From Sabethes cyaneus (Eukaryota > Arthropoda > Insecta > Diptera > Culicidae), in the NCBI RefSeq assembly GCF_943734655.1, contig NC_071354.1:138556642-138620641 (forward strand): a DNA stretch of 64,000 nucleotides. Reading direction: 5' to 3'. Of this stretch, positions 35,001 to 43,764 are shown piece after piece. How positions within the stretch are numbered: the stretch's first letter is position 1; the number at the start of each line of letters is the position of its first letter. The translations under genes and the position numbers were made by a program. The notes under the pieces were generated by a model. It made no database searches. It was not told the origin of the DNA and saw nothing but the letters and a program-made list of their open reading frames with translations.

Positions 35001-35562
35001 CAATGCAAATTTCCTTATTTGCTATATTAATAATTCTTACGGGTAATTTCCCTTCTTTTGGAACTGATATTGAATTTGCTATGAAAACATGTGGCATTAT
35101 TTCTTGTTGTAGTACCACACAAGTACCCGTCACACCGGTATCAACGTACCTTACCACCTCAGTACGAGCCGGTATAATGTAGCATGTTTCAGTTTTTGGT
35201 TGTTGCAATCTCATCTCCATACCCACAAAATCAACAATGGCTCCAAATTCTCTCAAAAAATCTGTGCCAATCAAGCCGTTAACTGCATCCGGCAAGCTCT
35301 CTATAATATTAAATTTAATGGGATATTCCACAGACTTGTACCCCACAAAAGTGTCAACGGATCCCAGAGTACGGGTTACTCCGTTTACACCACTGATTTC
35401 TAATGTGTGTGAATTATTGATATTGATAAATTCGGGAAGACATCTTTTGTCCAGAATACAACAAGATGCTCCACTGTCAATTATGAGTTCTATTACTCTG
35501 CCAAATAATTTAAATTTTGCTCTGAGAGCCTTCTTCGCACTAAAATTAACGAAAAAGATCGA
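32053..35562 (-). CDS. pol: Pol polyprotein (protease-RT-RNase H-integrase)
   Basis: Open frame of about 1,169 codons, bounded upstream by a stop at 35565-35563. It lacks an obvious initiator and lies +1 relative to gag, so it is presumably made by frameshifting. Protease LIIDSGA is near residue 30; RT has FSHLDLSQGYYQ and catalytic VYLDDLI (about residue 427); RNase H has TDASGYAIGAVL (about 578). Integrase shows a zinc finger (HAGIRR...CKQC, about 840-877), DLVGP (about 903), SDRGTEF (about 964) and the catalytic E in HHETIGSLE (about 997). All key residues are present. It would reverse-transcribe and integrate the element. Confidence 0.93.
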   Translation of the reverse strand, partial: SIFFVNFSAKKALRAKFKLFGRVIELIIDSGASCCILDKRCLPEFININNSHTLEISGVNGVTRTLGSVDTFVGYKSVEYPIKFNIIESLPDAVNGLIGTDFLREFGAIVDFVGMEMRLQQPKTETCYIIPARTEVVRYVDTGVTGTCVVLQQEIMPHVFIANSISVPKEGKLPVRIINIANKEICIETKNIETKDLKDYNVVGKIKLPKYDTNRASKLLNELNLKHLTKQDQAEMQRLCLKYADVFCLKDDKLTVTDKYTSSIKIKDGTTPIFSKQYRLPLAQKREINDQIDRMMSDGVIEKTSSEWNSPILLVPKKSANDKKKWRLVVDYRKLNNVLENDTFPLPNIEEVIDSLAGAKYFSHLDLSQGYYQCNLKQEDRPLTAFSTSSGQYQMTRLPMGLKISPASFSRLMTIAMAGLNGEKCLVYLDDLIIFGRNLEEHNKNLSNVFRRLREVNLKLNPEKCNFLQENLVYLGHYISAEGIRPDPAKIEAVKKWPIPSTADEVKRFVAFANYYRKHIKDFARLCTPLNKLTRKGVKFEWSSECHNSFENLKQCFINPPVLDYPDLTETNKFNLHTDASGYAIGAVLSNSNGKPVAYASKTLNKAESNYSTIEKELLAMVWAIKHFRPYLYGRRFEVYSDHRPLVYLFTLADPSSRLTKFRLALEEYDFEVTFRKGSENVIADALSRISIQDLKTLHGKTVLVVTRASKLKGEKANDDRTDQPSSKQDKYVKMVMKDNIKSMQISTDVIEIPLKRTQIDLRAMLSKVAEYSKINNIKYIIIKNNKETYDVIKKYEELQIYGRPSSVKTLPILIKIGEQIEEVTDERSKLLILNDYHILPTAGHAGIRRTLATISKRYFWKNMKCDVENFIKKCKQCQISKVGRCGKTPMIITTTASTAFEKIYVDLVGPLIPTNGYEYILTTQCELTKFITATPIPNKSTETVAKAFVEHVILKYGVPQRIASDRGTEFMSSLFTSIAKLLNIQKLNSTAYHHETIGSLENTHKCLGNFLRIYCNEKLFSWVHWIPFYTFAYNNTVHTNTGYTPFYLVFGKNSNMPSNLTNDNPVPIYDIDNYSKQLTLKLQVCHQEIRENLLSSKMKRTMKNNLNIVPKCYNKDDLVLIKNEIGKKLDNKFIGPYRVVEDIDSNIRVEINGKEDIIHKNRIKSYKE
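35546..35557 (-). promoter_or_regulatory. Putative +1 frameshift site between gag and pol
   Basis: The last gag codons are CTT TTT CGT TAA. Pol is in the +1 frame and opens only after a stop at 35565-35563, so any shift must fall within about five codons. A phenylalanine tRNA on TTT can re-pair with TTC one base on while the A site waits at CGT. This is the known UUU_CGN type of +1 site. Function not tested. Confidence 0.65.
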
Positions 35563-36841
35563 TTAAATGTGCCTCTTCTACAGGTTGTTGTTGTTGCTGT
35601 TGTTGTGGTTGTTGTTGCTGTTGTTGTCGTTGCTGAGGTTCGGCCATATGTGCCACATGTCCGTTGTTCCTCCCGCGACTGTTATTTCCTCGGTAGGTTT
35701 GGTTGGTTTGGTGGTTATTGTTATAACCATAGTTGTTATTGTGTTGTGTACCCCTACCACGGTACCTAGTGTTTCCTCGGTAACCACCACGACCTCTAGA
35801 GCTTCCTCGGCTTCTCCAATTATTTCGATCGTTGCCCCTATAGGGCGTTCTTCCTGATGTGCACCATAGTGCCATCATATTTTCTAAATTATTTTCAGTT
35901 TTTGGAGTACTTTGGCACTCCAACGCATCCGATATCGCTTTATTTAGCGATGTCGGATTCCGTGCTTTTACGAAAAATTGTGTTGAGGGATCTTTCAATC
36001 CCTCGACAAATGCCTGAACCGCTACAGGTTCGACAATATTTAGGGCTGCCGCCTCACTTGGGAAAGTTCCCATTGAAACGTGTGCGGCTGCCAATTTAGT
36101 GGACAGGTTTTCTATGTCCGCGCCGAACTCTGCGATTTGTTTAGAATGTTGTTTTTTCAATGCCATCTCCTTTTCCACCGCTCTCGGTGTAATCTTCACC
36201 GAAAATTTTCTTTTCAGTGCATCAAACGCCTCGGCGGTTGTTCGGGCATTATCGATTGCCCCGTGGGCTGCGCCTACTAGTCTTGTTTTTAAAAATTTCA
36301 GGACGTCTGCTGGTGGAACTCCGTTGGAGTATTCCTCCAGCAATTCGACGGTTTCAATAAATATGGACAGTTTCGATGGTTTGCCATTATATCTGTCGAC
36401 TACCTTCATGGCCAAGCTAAGGTCTAGTTTGGTCGCCATTTCGTAGCGTTCTTCTTCTTCGAAGTCTGAAAATTCTTCTTGAAGAACTTCCTCGTCGTCG
36501 TTTGATTCCTCTGAGTCTTCTTCGTTATCTTGTATTTTCGAATTTTCACCCTCACCCCCTTTAGTGCCTTCAGGGGCTAAGGTGTCGTCTAGGTTAGCAG
36601 GTACTGAGCCAAGCAGCTTATAGCACTGCCTAGCAACAGACTTCAGTTGTAGATATCTTCTTTTAAATTGGGCTTTAGTCTCTATTGCTTTACATTTGTT
36701 TACGGCCCTTTTTAGCTCTTCTAATATGGTTTGGATTTCCTTTATTTTCCTTACCTTAGTGCCTGGGTTATAATTGGCATGTTTTTTTAAATTAGCATGT
36801 AATTTCCCTAACGCATCTCCTGCTTTGAAAAATTCTTCCAT
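35546..36841 (-). CDS. gag: Gag, 431 aa, RG-rich with polyglutamine tail
   Basis: The start ATG at 36841-36839 begins MEEFFKAGDALGKLH. The N-terminal 100 residues are basic and helical; an acidic linker (EEDSEESNDDEE) follows near residue 110. The middle region (about 140-320) is capsid-like and contains VEGLKDPSTQFFVKA. The C-terminus has RGRGGYRG boxes and an Asn/Gln-rich tract with a poly-Q run near the end. No CCHC zinc knuckle is visible; the RG boxes likely replace it for RNA binding. It ends at TAA 35548-35546, 17 nt inside the pol frame. Confidence 0.9.
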   Translation of the reverse strand: MEEFFKAGDALGKLHANLKKHANYNPGTKVRKIKEIQTILEELKRAVNKCKAIETKAQFKRRYLQLKSVARQCYKLLGSVPANLDDTLAPEGTKGGEGENSKIQDNEEDSEESNDDEEVLQEEFSDFEEEERYEMATKLDLSLAMKVVDRYNGKPSKLSIFIETVELLEEYSNGVPPADVLKFLKTRLVGAAHGAIDNARTTAEAFDALKRKFSVKITPRAVEKEMALKKQHSKQIAEFGADIENLSTKLAAAHVSMGTFPSEAAALNIVEPVAVQAFVEGLKDPSTQFFVKARNPTSLNKAISDALECQSTPKTENNLENMMALWCTSGRTPYRGNDRNNWRSRGSSRGRGGYRGNTRYRGRGTQHNNNYGYNNNHQTNQTYRGNNSRGRNNGHVAHMAEPQQRQQQQQQPQQQQQQQPVEEAHLIDLFR

Positions 36842-37333
36842 TCCAGTGATAGTGCCTAAAACAAAAATTTTTTTTTTTTTTTTTTTTTGTAAAGTAATTT
36901 ATATTCTTCTTTTTTTACTAATGGATACTTCCCAATTATTTCTCTGGTTATATTTGAGATGTTCTATGGTCATCACAATTGACATTTTTTCCCCGCAGCA
37001 GCCGAAATTTCCCATATCTCGCTAGTGTGAAATTTTCCATCCATCCGAAGCTGGAATCATCGAACGAAATTTTCTCTCGCAGTCATCGTCTGGTTGATTG
37101 AAATCATTTCCAGTTGTACAACTGAGTCAGCACTTTTATCCGTAGAATGTATGTCGATGTACGAATGCAACTTTTATCCGTAGAATGTATGTCGATGTAC
37201 GAATGCAACGTGGAAGCTACTTGGGACAGCACTACCCTTTTTTTTTTTTTTTTTTTTTTTATACGTTGTTTTTTAAAGCAATTGTTTATTGTTTTAATTG
37301 TTTTTATTTTGAATCACAACATTTGGTAGTTTC

Positions 37334-37546
37334 TTACACGTTTGGCAAATTTGCCATACTAATAGCTCTTTGGGCGACACTTTCTGTCTGTTGGCGGTGC
37401 AGTTTTGCTACTATCCGCACTACAGTGTATCCTACAGCCAACGCTGCTATCACGCACAGTGCAATTGTTTGTGCGGTATGGTTCTGTCCAATGACGCTAT
37501 TTGATGCGGCCGGTGCGATGATTTCATCCGCACTAAACCATCCCAT
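37334..37546 (-). CDS. Small upstream membrane-protein ORF of the LTR retrotransposon
   Basis: A 70-codon ATG-started frame between the 5' LTR and gag, same strand. It begins MGWFSADEIIAP (glycine at position 2, possible myristoylation, though residue 6 is A rather than S/T), has an N-glycosylation-type NHT, one strong hydrophobic segment (about residues 25-45, TIALCVIAALAVGY) and a basic tail. Its composition is unlike chance translation of the T-rich leader. Small leader ORFs are reported in some Mdg1-group elements; a membrane accessory role is inference. Confidence 0.65.
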   Translation of the reverse strand: MGWFSADEIIAPAASNSVIGQNHTAQTIALCVIAALAVGYTVVRIVAKLHRQQTESVAQRAISMANLPNV

Positions 37547-37777
37547 TGTAATTTTTTTTTTTTTTCACTCTACGATTCACGTATTACGTGGTCTCTTCCA
37601 GAACACTGTTCGAAGCGTGCTTTTTCGCTTTGCAACCAACAAGGACGTTTTTCATTGCACAATTTCTGAAACTATAACTTCCGGAACAAAACTCGACCAC
37701 TTTTTTTTTTTAACTTGGGCATCTCCAACGCGTGAATCAGAAAATTTAACCGTATCGAAACTCGCTTTCACTGCATA

Positions 37778-37793
37778 CTGGCGAGGATCGCCA
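37778..37793 (-). other. Primer-binding site
   Basis: Immediately next to the 5' LTR the minus strand reads TGGCGATCCTCGCCAG. TGGCGATCCT fits the complement of an arginine-tRNA 3' end (from general knowledge of that tRNA), with one extra base after it. Position and TGG start are diagnostic; tRNA identity is inference. Confidence 0.75.
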
Positions 37794-38039
37794 TGCAATA
37801 TTCTTGGGATATGGCGGTTCGGTTTGGAGTAAGAATACTAGATGTGGTCCTCGTAACGTGTCGTTCTCGACTATATTGTACTGAAATATTTCTTCCTATG
37901 CTATGTGTCGTACGTTTTACGCTATGCGCTGTGTCAGCGTATAATTGTCACCGTTCGACGCGGTACAGTCCGTTTACGCTTATACAGCATAAACGATCCG
38001 CGTCGCGCTGAACCATTTCAATCATGAGCGTCCACCACA
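37794..38039 (-). repeat. 5' LTR (246 bp)
   Basis: Begins TGTGGTGGACGC and ends AATATTGCA on the minus strand. A TATA-like TGTATAAGC (about 37976-37984) could be the promoter element. The right flank TACT (38040-38043) repeats 31625-31628. Confidence 0.95.
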
Positions 38040-38043
38040 TACT

Positions 38044-38345
38044 GGTAACTGTCCTTTGTTTGCGTTATAGTTATTACTATTTTAACCTGACGTGAATTGT
38101 TCTTCCTGTTATTGGGTTGGGTTGTTGGGCACGATACTTTTACTATTGGCTTGATTTTAATTGTGCTATTTTTTATTGGTTTGTATTCGTGATGTTTATT
38201 TGTGTTTGTGTCTGGTCCTGTGTTTCTGTGTTAGTGTTTGCCTGTGTAGAACAAAATAGTAGAAAAACAACCACACCATCATTTTCCTAGTTCGGACAGC
38301 CAAATGTAGGAGTCGCATGGGCTTCATTAGTTTTGCGTTTATTCG
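38044..38345. other. Unassigned flank right of the LTR retrotransposon
   Basis: T/G-rich sequence; may be the other side of whatever element (possibly Penelope-like) was hit at 31629. No ORF or repeat recognised. Confidence 0.3.
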
Positions 38346-38467
38346 CCTATAGAGTGCGCGCCTTGCGCACATGTGAAAATAAATAGTGTTGCCAAATATC
38401 CAGATTAAAAATGAACTCGCCTGATCTGAACGAGGTGTTTTTCATATTAGCGGGGGTTAAGTGTACT
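38346..38467. repeat. Dispersed repeat D1, 3' part copy
   Basis: Blocks AGTGCGCGCC, ATGTGAAAAT, CAGATTAAAAATGAA and TCGCCTGATCTGAACG match 57613-57735 in order. It lacks the D1 left part found at 28968 and 57461. Confidence 0.75.
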
Positions 38468-38698
38468 TAGATTTGTTATAGAAGGTAGGACACGTGCCCC
38501 AATGTGCCCCAGCCTGGGCATGCCAGTGCCAAGCAACCAGAAGTTCGAATTTTACTTGATAATTTTAATATCTGTCACTACTTTAGACTTACTTCTATAG
38601 TTGCGCTACTCCGTTTTTTCACCTTGCAACGTATACAAAATATCACAATTACAGGAACAAAAATCAAAGGATTATTTACGCAAGTATTGAAATAATTA

Positions 38699-38951
38699 GG
38701 GGGACTCCGTAGCCGCAAGGTTACCGAGTCTGCTTTGACAAGCCAGAGGTCGTGGGTTCGAATCTTAGTAGGATCAGGCCATTCGATGTCAAGCGACTTT
38801 AGCATGGGTTTATTCTCAGGCCCTTCATTACTCTTCCTTCATGCTGAATTCTATATGACCCCCATAAAAGCACTCTTGACAGTGCAAAGTCACTGTTATA
38901 GTCAAATGTACTGGTCAGCCTCGCCAGGGATGGCTGTAATTGGAGACAGTA
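38699..38951 (+). repeat. tRNA-derived SINE, second family (S2)
   Basis: Head GGGGGACTCCGTAGCCGCAA (A-box region) and B box GTGGGTTCGAATCT (38752-38765) in tRNA-like spacing, followed by a unique body. It is interrupted at 38951 by an AT-rich element; sequence after 39785 may be the SINE remainder. Confidence 0.7.
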
Positions 38952-39785
38952 CAGTCAAGTCTTTTTTTACACGGAGGATACGTGCCGTGTAAAAAAACCG
39001 TTTAAAAAAACGCGTTGATTCGAAAAATGTTGTAAAAAAAACCGCGTTAATACGAAAAATGTTGTAAAACGAGGTTTGTTAATTCAAAAATCGTCGTAAA
39101 AAACCGCGTTAAGGCCATTACAAATATTTTATAAAGTTTTTGTCCTTCCGGTGTTCGGCTACTGAAGGGGGGGAGGGGGGCGAAGAAAAAACAAAGTGAA
39201 TTTTTTAATCGAGCAAAAAAAAAACATGGGTTTTAAGAATTTTTATTTAAGGTTTAAACGTGAAAACCGAATCTATTCTTGCTTATAATATATACGTTAT
39301 TATTTTCTATGCAAAAATATACGAAAAAAGACAAAAACGAAGGAAAATTTTTTTGGACGATTTTCGGAAATTCCATTGTTCGAATTTCCATTTCTGTTTC
39401 GTGCTAGAAGCGTTAATTCAACTCGGAGATTCATTTTTCGAGTTTTTCAGACTGTAGAGCCCACAGACAATTGATCTTATAAAAAGAAATTTGACTCATA
39501 TCCTACAAATTATTTTTTTGCCCCCCGATTTTTCAAGCCAATTTCCAAGGGGGGGGGGGGGTGACAAAAACTTTAAATATGATTTGCAATGGCCTTATTC
39601 AAAAATTATCGAAAAAACCACTCGAATTTAAAAATCGCTGAAAATACCATGTTAATTCTAACAATGATGTAAAAAAACCGCATTAAATCGAAAACTGATT
39701 TTAAAAAACCACGTTTATTCAAAAATCATCATAAAAAAAAGAGACATCATGTCTCAGATCATCATGTAAAAAGAGACTTGAGGTG
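38952..39785. mobile_element. AT-rich DNA element with ~31-bp repeats of AAAAACCGCGTTAATTC type
   Basis: The left end CAGTCAAGTCTTTTTTTAC and right end (reverse complement CACCTCAAGTCTCTTTTTAC) resemble each other. Inside are diverged units such as GTAAAAAACCGCGTTAAT-CGAAAAAT. A separate MITE (39112-39595) sits within one unit. The layout resembles pogo-type MITEs; only the left side shows a TA flank, so the right edge is uncertain. Confidence 0.65.
39112..39595. mobile_element. 484-bp MITE with AGGCCATT TIRs and TA duplication
   Basis: Left AGGCCATTACAAATATTTTA and right (reverse complement AGGCCATTGCAAATCATATT) form a TIR of about 35 bp continuing through AAAGTTTTTGTC. TA flanks at 39110-39111 and 39596-39597; excision restores a GCGTTATTCAAAAAT unit of the host element. 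Contains G-rich tracts (39169-39180, 39549-39561). Confidence 0.85.
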
Positions 39786-40139
39786 ACCCAAGGTGGGTAA
39801 TGTAGAGATAGCATTGAAGGAAGGGTAAACCCCACTACACACAAGCACGCATAAAATTTTATAAGCATATCGCTCATTCAATAGCGATTATAGTACAAAA
39901 ATGCTATGCAGGTCATACAGCAAACACCCAAAAGCAAAAAATTGGAATAATCTAATTAAACCGGAAAATTCATGTTTTTCTTTGTAAAGTTCCTCCTACA
40001 ACGAATGCAATATTCTTACCTAGTGTCAAATACCTTGTTTGAAGGGCTTTATTTCACCGAAAAATATCAATGAAACATATTATTCAAATACCTTGTGTTT
40101 GAAAAATATTACTAGTTTTGCACATATTGAATCGAGAGC
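39786..40139. other. Unassigned, possibly SINE S2 remainder then flank
   Basis: No ORF. The first 60 bp (GGTGGGTAATGTAGAGATAG) may continue the S2 SINE. Confidence 0.3.
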
Positions 40140-40646
40140 TTAGGTTGGCATAGATTATACCTCAAAGATAAGTCACTTTTGCAAAAACTACAAAGTTGCA
40201 AAGTCTTAGGACCTTTGATAAGTTGATTGAAGGATTCACATCAACTCATATCTTAGAATCGATCGATAGAACACTACGTGTAAAAATGGGTGCATGTAAT
40301 TTATCGCCGCTTGGTAACTTAAGTGGAGTACCCCAGGGGAACAACTTGGGATGTTGCACCTTTGCTCGATGGTGGCTATAAGTTTGCTTACGCTGAAACT
40401 GTATTCCGTGGTGAGATGTTTCCAAAACTGCTATCATCTACAAAGTTTACTAAATATTTTCACTGACTGGCGTCCACGTAATAAACTAATTGTCAGTGTA
40501 CCAAAGTGTTCCGTCATGACATTTCACCCTACCTCACAGCCAATTGTTTTCGACTATCACATTGAAGGCGTTAAGCTCAACAGGATCAAAGAAATAAACA
40601 CGTTAGGAGTTCTGATGGATAAAAAACTCACCTTTTCCAATCATTG
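40140..40646 (+). pseudogene. CR1/Jockey-type LINE RT fragment
   Basis: Decayed RT: NLSGVPQGNNLG near 40315-40350, then KLIVSVPKCSVMTFHP and EINTLGVLMDKKLTFSNH (40480-40646) match the layout of the 29255-30517 RT (SGVPQGSHLG, VSKCSVISF, VKDLGVLLDSKLTF). The YADD box is destroyed between them. Truncated on both sides; abuts the 3' tail of an antisense RTE-like LINE. Confidence 0.8.
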
Positions 40647-40682
40647 ATCAGCTACCATCGCCTACCTCGTCAACTGATATGC

Positions 40683-41817
40683 TTACTTACTTACTTAATC
40701 AGCTCCAGGCCGTGGTTTCCTCTGCTGTACGAAGAAGTCGTCTCCATTCCACTCGGTCCATGACCGCAATTCGCCAATTACGTAGTCTGCGTAGGGTCCG
40801 CAGGCCGCCTTCCACTTGATCGATCCATCTTGCTCGCTGCACGCCCCGCCGTCTCGTTCCAATCGGATCGTTATTGAGAACATTTTTAACCGGGCTGTCG
40901 TTCGACATCCTCACGACGTGTCCAGCCCATCGCAGGCGAACGATTTTTGCGGTATAAGCGATGGGGTGCTCCCTAAGCAGCTGATGCATTTCATGGTTCG
41001 TTCGCCTCCTCCACGTTCCGTCTTCCATCTGTACTCCGCCGTAGATGGTGCGCAACACCTTCCGTTCGAACACACTAAGGGCGCGTTAGTCCTCCACGAG
41101 CATAGTCCATGCCTCATGACCGTAAAGGACTACCAGTCTAATCAGCATCTTGTAAATTGCTAACTTCGTGCGGTGGCGAATTTTGTTCGTTCGCAGCGTC
41201 CTACGGAGTCCAAAGTAGGCACGATTTCCTGCCATAATGCGTCTTTGTATTTCTCTGCTGGTGTCGTGGTCTGCGGTAACCAGTGAGCCCAGATACACGA
41301 ACTCTTCTACCACCTCGATTCCATCACCGTCTAAATGAATTCGGGGAGGGAGGTCAGCATTCACTTCTCTAGAACCTCTACCTTTCATGTATTTTATTTT
41401 CGATACATTAATGACAAGTCCGATCCGTTTGGCTTCAGCTTTCAGTCCGATGTACGTTTCCGACATCCTCTCAAAGGTACGTGAAATGATGTCAACGTCG
41501 TCAGCAAAACCAAGAAGCTGGACGGACTTCGTGAATGTCGTGCCACTCGTGTCTATCTCTGCTCTTCTTATCACACCCTCCAAAGGGATGTTGAATAGCA
41601 AACATGAAAGCCTATCACCTTGCCGTAATCCTCTTCGTGATTCAAAGGGACTCGAGACTGCCCCTGATACTCGAACAACACACATTACTCGATCCATCGT
41701 CGCCTTAACCAATCGCGTTAGTTTATCCGGAAATCCGTAGTAGTCCGTAGCTGATCTCGATCGATCGTGTCTTACGCCGATTTGAAGTCGATGAATAAAT
41801 GATGCGTGGGCACGTTG
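40683..41817 (-). pseudogene. RTE-like LINE 3' half, minus strand, best-preserved copy
   Basis: Two frames joined near 41086. Upstream (41847-41086): SSPFESRRGLRQGDRLSCLLF, catalytic GFADDVDIISRTFE, RIGLVINVSKIKYM and FVYLGSLVTADHD. Downstream (41073-40699): LRTIYGGVQ, LRWAGHVVRMSND and a C-terminal RARWIDQVEGG. The 3' end is an (AAGT)n tail (ACTTACTTACTTA at 40683-40697). At 41817 the RT is cut in the DFKS/AYD region by a mariner insertion. Broken by a frameshift but with an intact FADD box. Confidence 0.88.
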
Positions 41818-42360
41818 TAAAGGGTGTCCCACATCAAATTGCACCACGGAAGAAACGCTGTAGAAAATTACCCGTTGAGTATTTTCTCTTGAAAATTTCG
41901 GTAGAAGTAGTTTAGAGTGTATTGTTTACACTGTATTTTTATCGCTGTCAGTTTTTCGAAAATTGGAAGAACTGGCGTCACCCGAAAAGGAACGTTGCGA
42001 ATTGATTTTGCGTAAGCACCTGAAAAATCTTCAACTATCTTATCGGGACATCGGAAAACAACTCGGAATCGTGCACTCAACTGTGAGTCGTGTGGTTAAA
42101 CGTTACTACAAAACTCTGAGCATCGAACGGAAAGAGAAATGCGGTCAGAATGGATATTCTATTAGTGATCAGCGTCACAGCGTGTCGTTGAAGCATTTAA
42201 GGAGAATCGCAATGCTTCGGTCAGGGATGTGGCCAAAGAGTTGAATCTGTGCAAGTCTTTCATTCAGAGAGCCAAGGAACACAAGAAACTGCATACGTAC
42301 AAAGTGCAGAAGGTTCCAAACCGTGACGAACGGCAAAATACGGTGGAAGTACAATGATGT
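41818..42360 (+). pseudogene. Tc1/mariner-family element, 5' part only
   Basis: TA then AAGGGTGTCCCACATCAAAT, a TIR-like start. A transposase N-terminus follows from about 41963: EELASPEKERCELILRK, SYRDIGKQLGIVHSTVSRVVKRYY (helix-turn-helix), then after a frameshift SVRDVAKELNLCKSFIQRA and KVQKVPNRDERQNTV. The catalytic DDE/D region and right TIR are missing, so it is inactive. It inserted at a TA inside the RTE-like LINE. Confidence 0.8.
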
Positions 42361-42508
42361 TCTTCGATGTTGCGTGTTTTTGGACCCGTCTGTTGAAAAC
42401 TTGTTCGAATTTGGGGCCTTGTCACTTGTCAGTGTGAGTCTTCTCACTCATAATCACGACCTCTGGCTCCTTTGCAATGTGATAAAAGTGCTGTGTTATT
42501 TTTATTCA
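42361..42508. other. Short unassigned spacer
   Basis: No match to mariner or LINE sequence; ends at the TTAA target of the palindromic element. Confidence 0.3.
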
Positions 42509-42512
42509 TTAA

Positions 42513-43544
42513 CCCCTCTAAGGTCTACATCATTTTTAGCACCGCAAAATTTACTAAAATGGCCGTAACTTTTTTATCTTTCAATATTTTTCCACCAAGT
42601 TTTGGAATTTTGCCGAAAATATTTTCTATTTTCATAATATCTATAGATAATGGCCATATGGCATATGGTCCCGGAGTTATTCCGGAGTTCCTTGGGGGAC
42701 CGAGATATGGCTTTTTTAGATAAAGTTGCCAAATATCTAAAATTCGTTTGAAATCTGTTGATTTTTGTAAACATATCATCGACTATGGACATATCAGTTA
42801 TTTTGCCGCAGTTAGGAGCCATGGTGCGCGCCATCCGGATCCGGGAGGACACTATAAATCCGGAACCGGTTCCCGTAACGGGACATTTCAGCATCAGCAA
42901 AGCATGTCGTGTCGCATATCAAAAAACATCAGCATTCGACAAAATAGCGATTGGCGATCATCTCATGTCTCTCAGAGGCCATATGGCCGATTCCAGGTCC
43001 CGGACAAGTTTCTCCGAAATCCGTTCCGTGCTTGAATCACAAAAGAAACCCTCCCCGGACCCGGAACCGGTCATACGGCCTCTGAGAGACATGAGATGAT
43101 CACCAATCGCTGTTTTGTCGAATGCTGATGTTTTTTGATATGCGACACAACATGCTTTGCTGATGCTGAAATGTCCCGTTACGGGAACCGGTTCCGGATT
43201 TATAGTGTCCTCCCGGATCCGGATGGCGCGCACCATGGCTCCTAACTGCGGCAAAATAACTGATATGTCCATAGTCGATGATATGTTTACAAAAATCAAC
43301 AGATTTCAAACGAATTTTAGATATTTGGCAACTTTATCTAAAAAAGCCATATCTCGGTCCCCCAAGGAACTCCGGAATAACTCCGGGACCATATGCCATA
43401 TGGCCATTATCTATAGATATTATGAAAATAGAAAATATTTTCGGCAAAATTCCAAAATTTGGTGGAAAAATATTGAAACATAAAAAAGTTACGGCCATTT
43501 TAGTAAATTTTGCGGTGCTAAAAATGATGTAGACCTTAGAGGGG
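42513..43544. mobile_element. 1,032-bp near-perfect palindromic element, TTAA TSD
   Basis: Begins CCCCTCTAAGGTCTACATCA and ends in its exact inverse, flanked by TTAA at 42509-42512 and 43545-43548. Arms of about 465 bp (42513-42980 and 43078-43544) are almost identical in inverse orientation, with a loop of about 97 bp. Mirror-image ORFs on both strands are artefacts of this symmetry. TTAA and CCC ends fit piggyBac-type MITEs. No transposase. Confidence 0.92.
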
Positions 43545-43764
43545 TTAAAAATGGAACATTTGGGACAAAATTTCACATATGCGGTGAGCAAAACTTGCAA
43601 AACGTTTCCCGGACAACGCCTCCCCATAGGAACAGTACATAACTTCATAAGCGTTACTTCTATGAGCCTCCCTTACCTAAATTTTCGCTCATTCCCCTTC
43701 ACTTCTTATCCCATCCTCTTCGGACAATATCAACACCTTTGTTTCATTACTTTGTGCTAACGTC

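Larger units (their letters stand above)
36842..37793 (-). other. Leader between 5' LTR and gag, with tandem duplication
   Basis: A 952-bp leader. A direct tandem duplication of about 39 bp (starting TTTTATCCGTAGAATG) spans 37132-37209. Several long T runs on the plus strand (36868-36888, 37238-37260, 37552-37565) are A-rich tracts in the transcript. The small ORF lies at 37546-37334. Confidence 0.8.
31629..38039 (-). mobile_element. Complete Ty3/Gypsy LTR retrotransposon (Mdg1-like)
   Basis: 6,411 bp on the minus strand: 5' LTR 38039-37794, PBS, small ORF, gag, pol, 3' LTR 31874-31629. A 4-bp TACT duplication flanks it (31625-31628 and 38040-38043). Order RT-RNase H-integrase in pol puts it in Ty3/Gypsy; the integrase HHETIGSLE motif and arginine-tRNA-like PBS suggest the Mdg1/412 branch. 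There is no env. LTRs look identical by eye and the frames are open, so the insertion is recent and could be active. Confidence 0.95.

Noticed and set aside
35567..36446. Plus-strand ORFs opposite gag
   Set aside because: Shadows of gag; poly-Leu/Val text is the antisense of its polyglutamine tract.
32053..38039. Possible envelope gene that would make the element an errantivirus
   Set aside because: After the pol stop only 178 bp remain before the LTR; no third large ORF exists.
38699..38775. Possible functional tRNA gene
   Set aside because: A and B boxes are present but the cloverleaf does not close; the attached body marks it as a SINE.
42574..43532. Paired long ORFs on both strands with identical proteins
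   Set aside because: They are mirror images produced by the TTAA-flanked palindrome, not genes.
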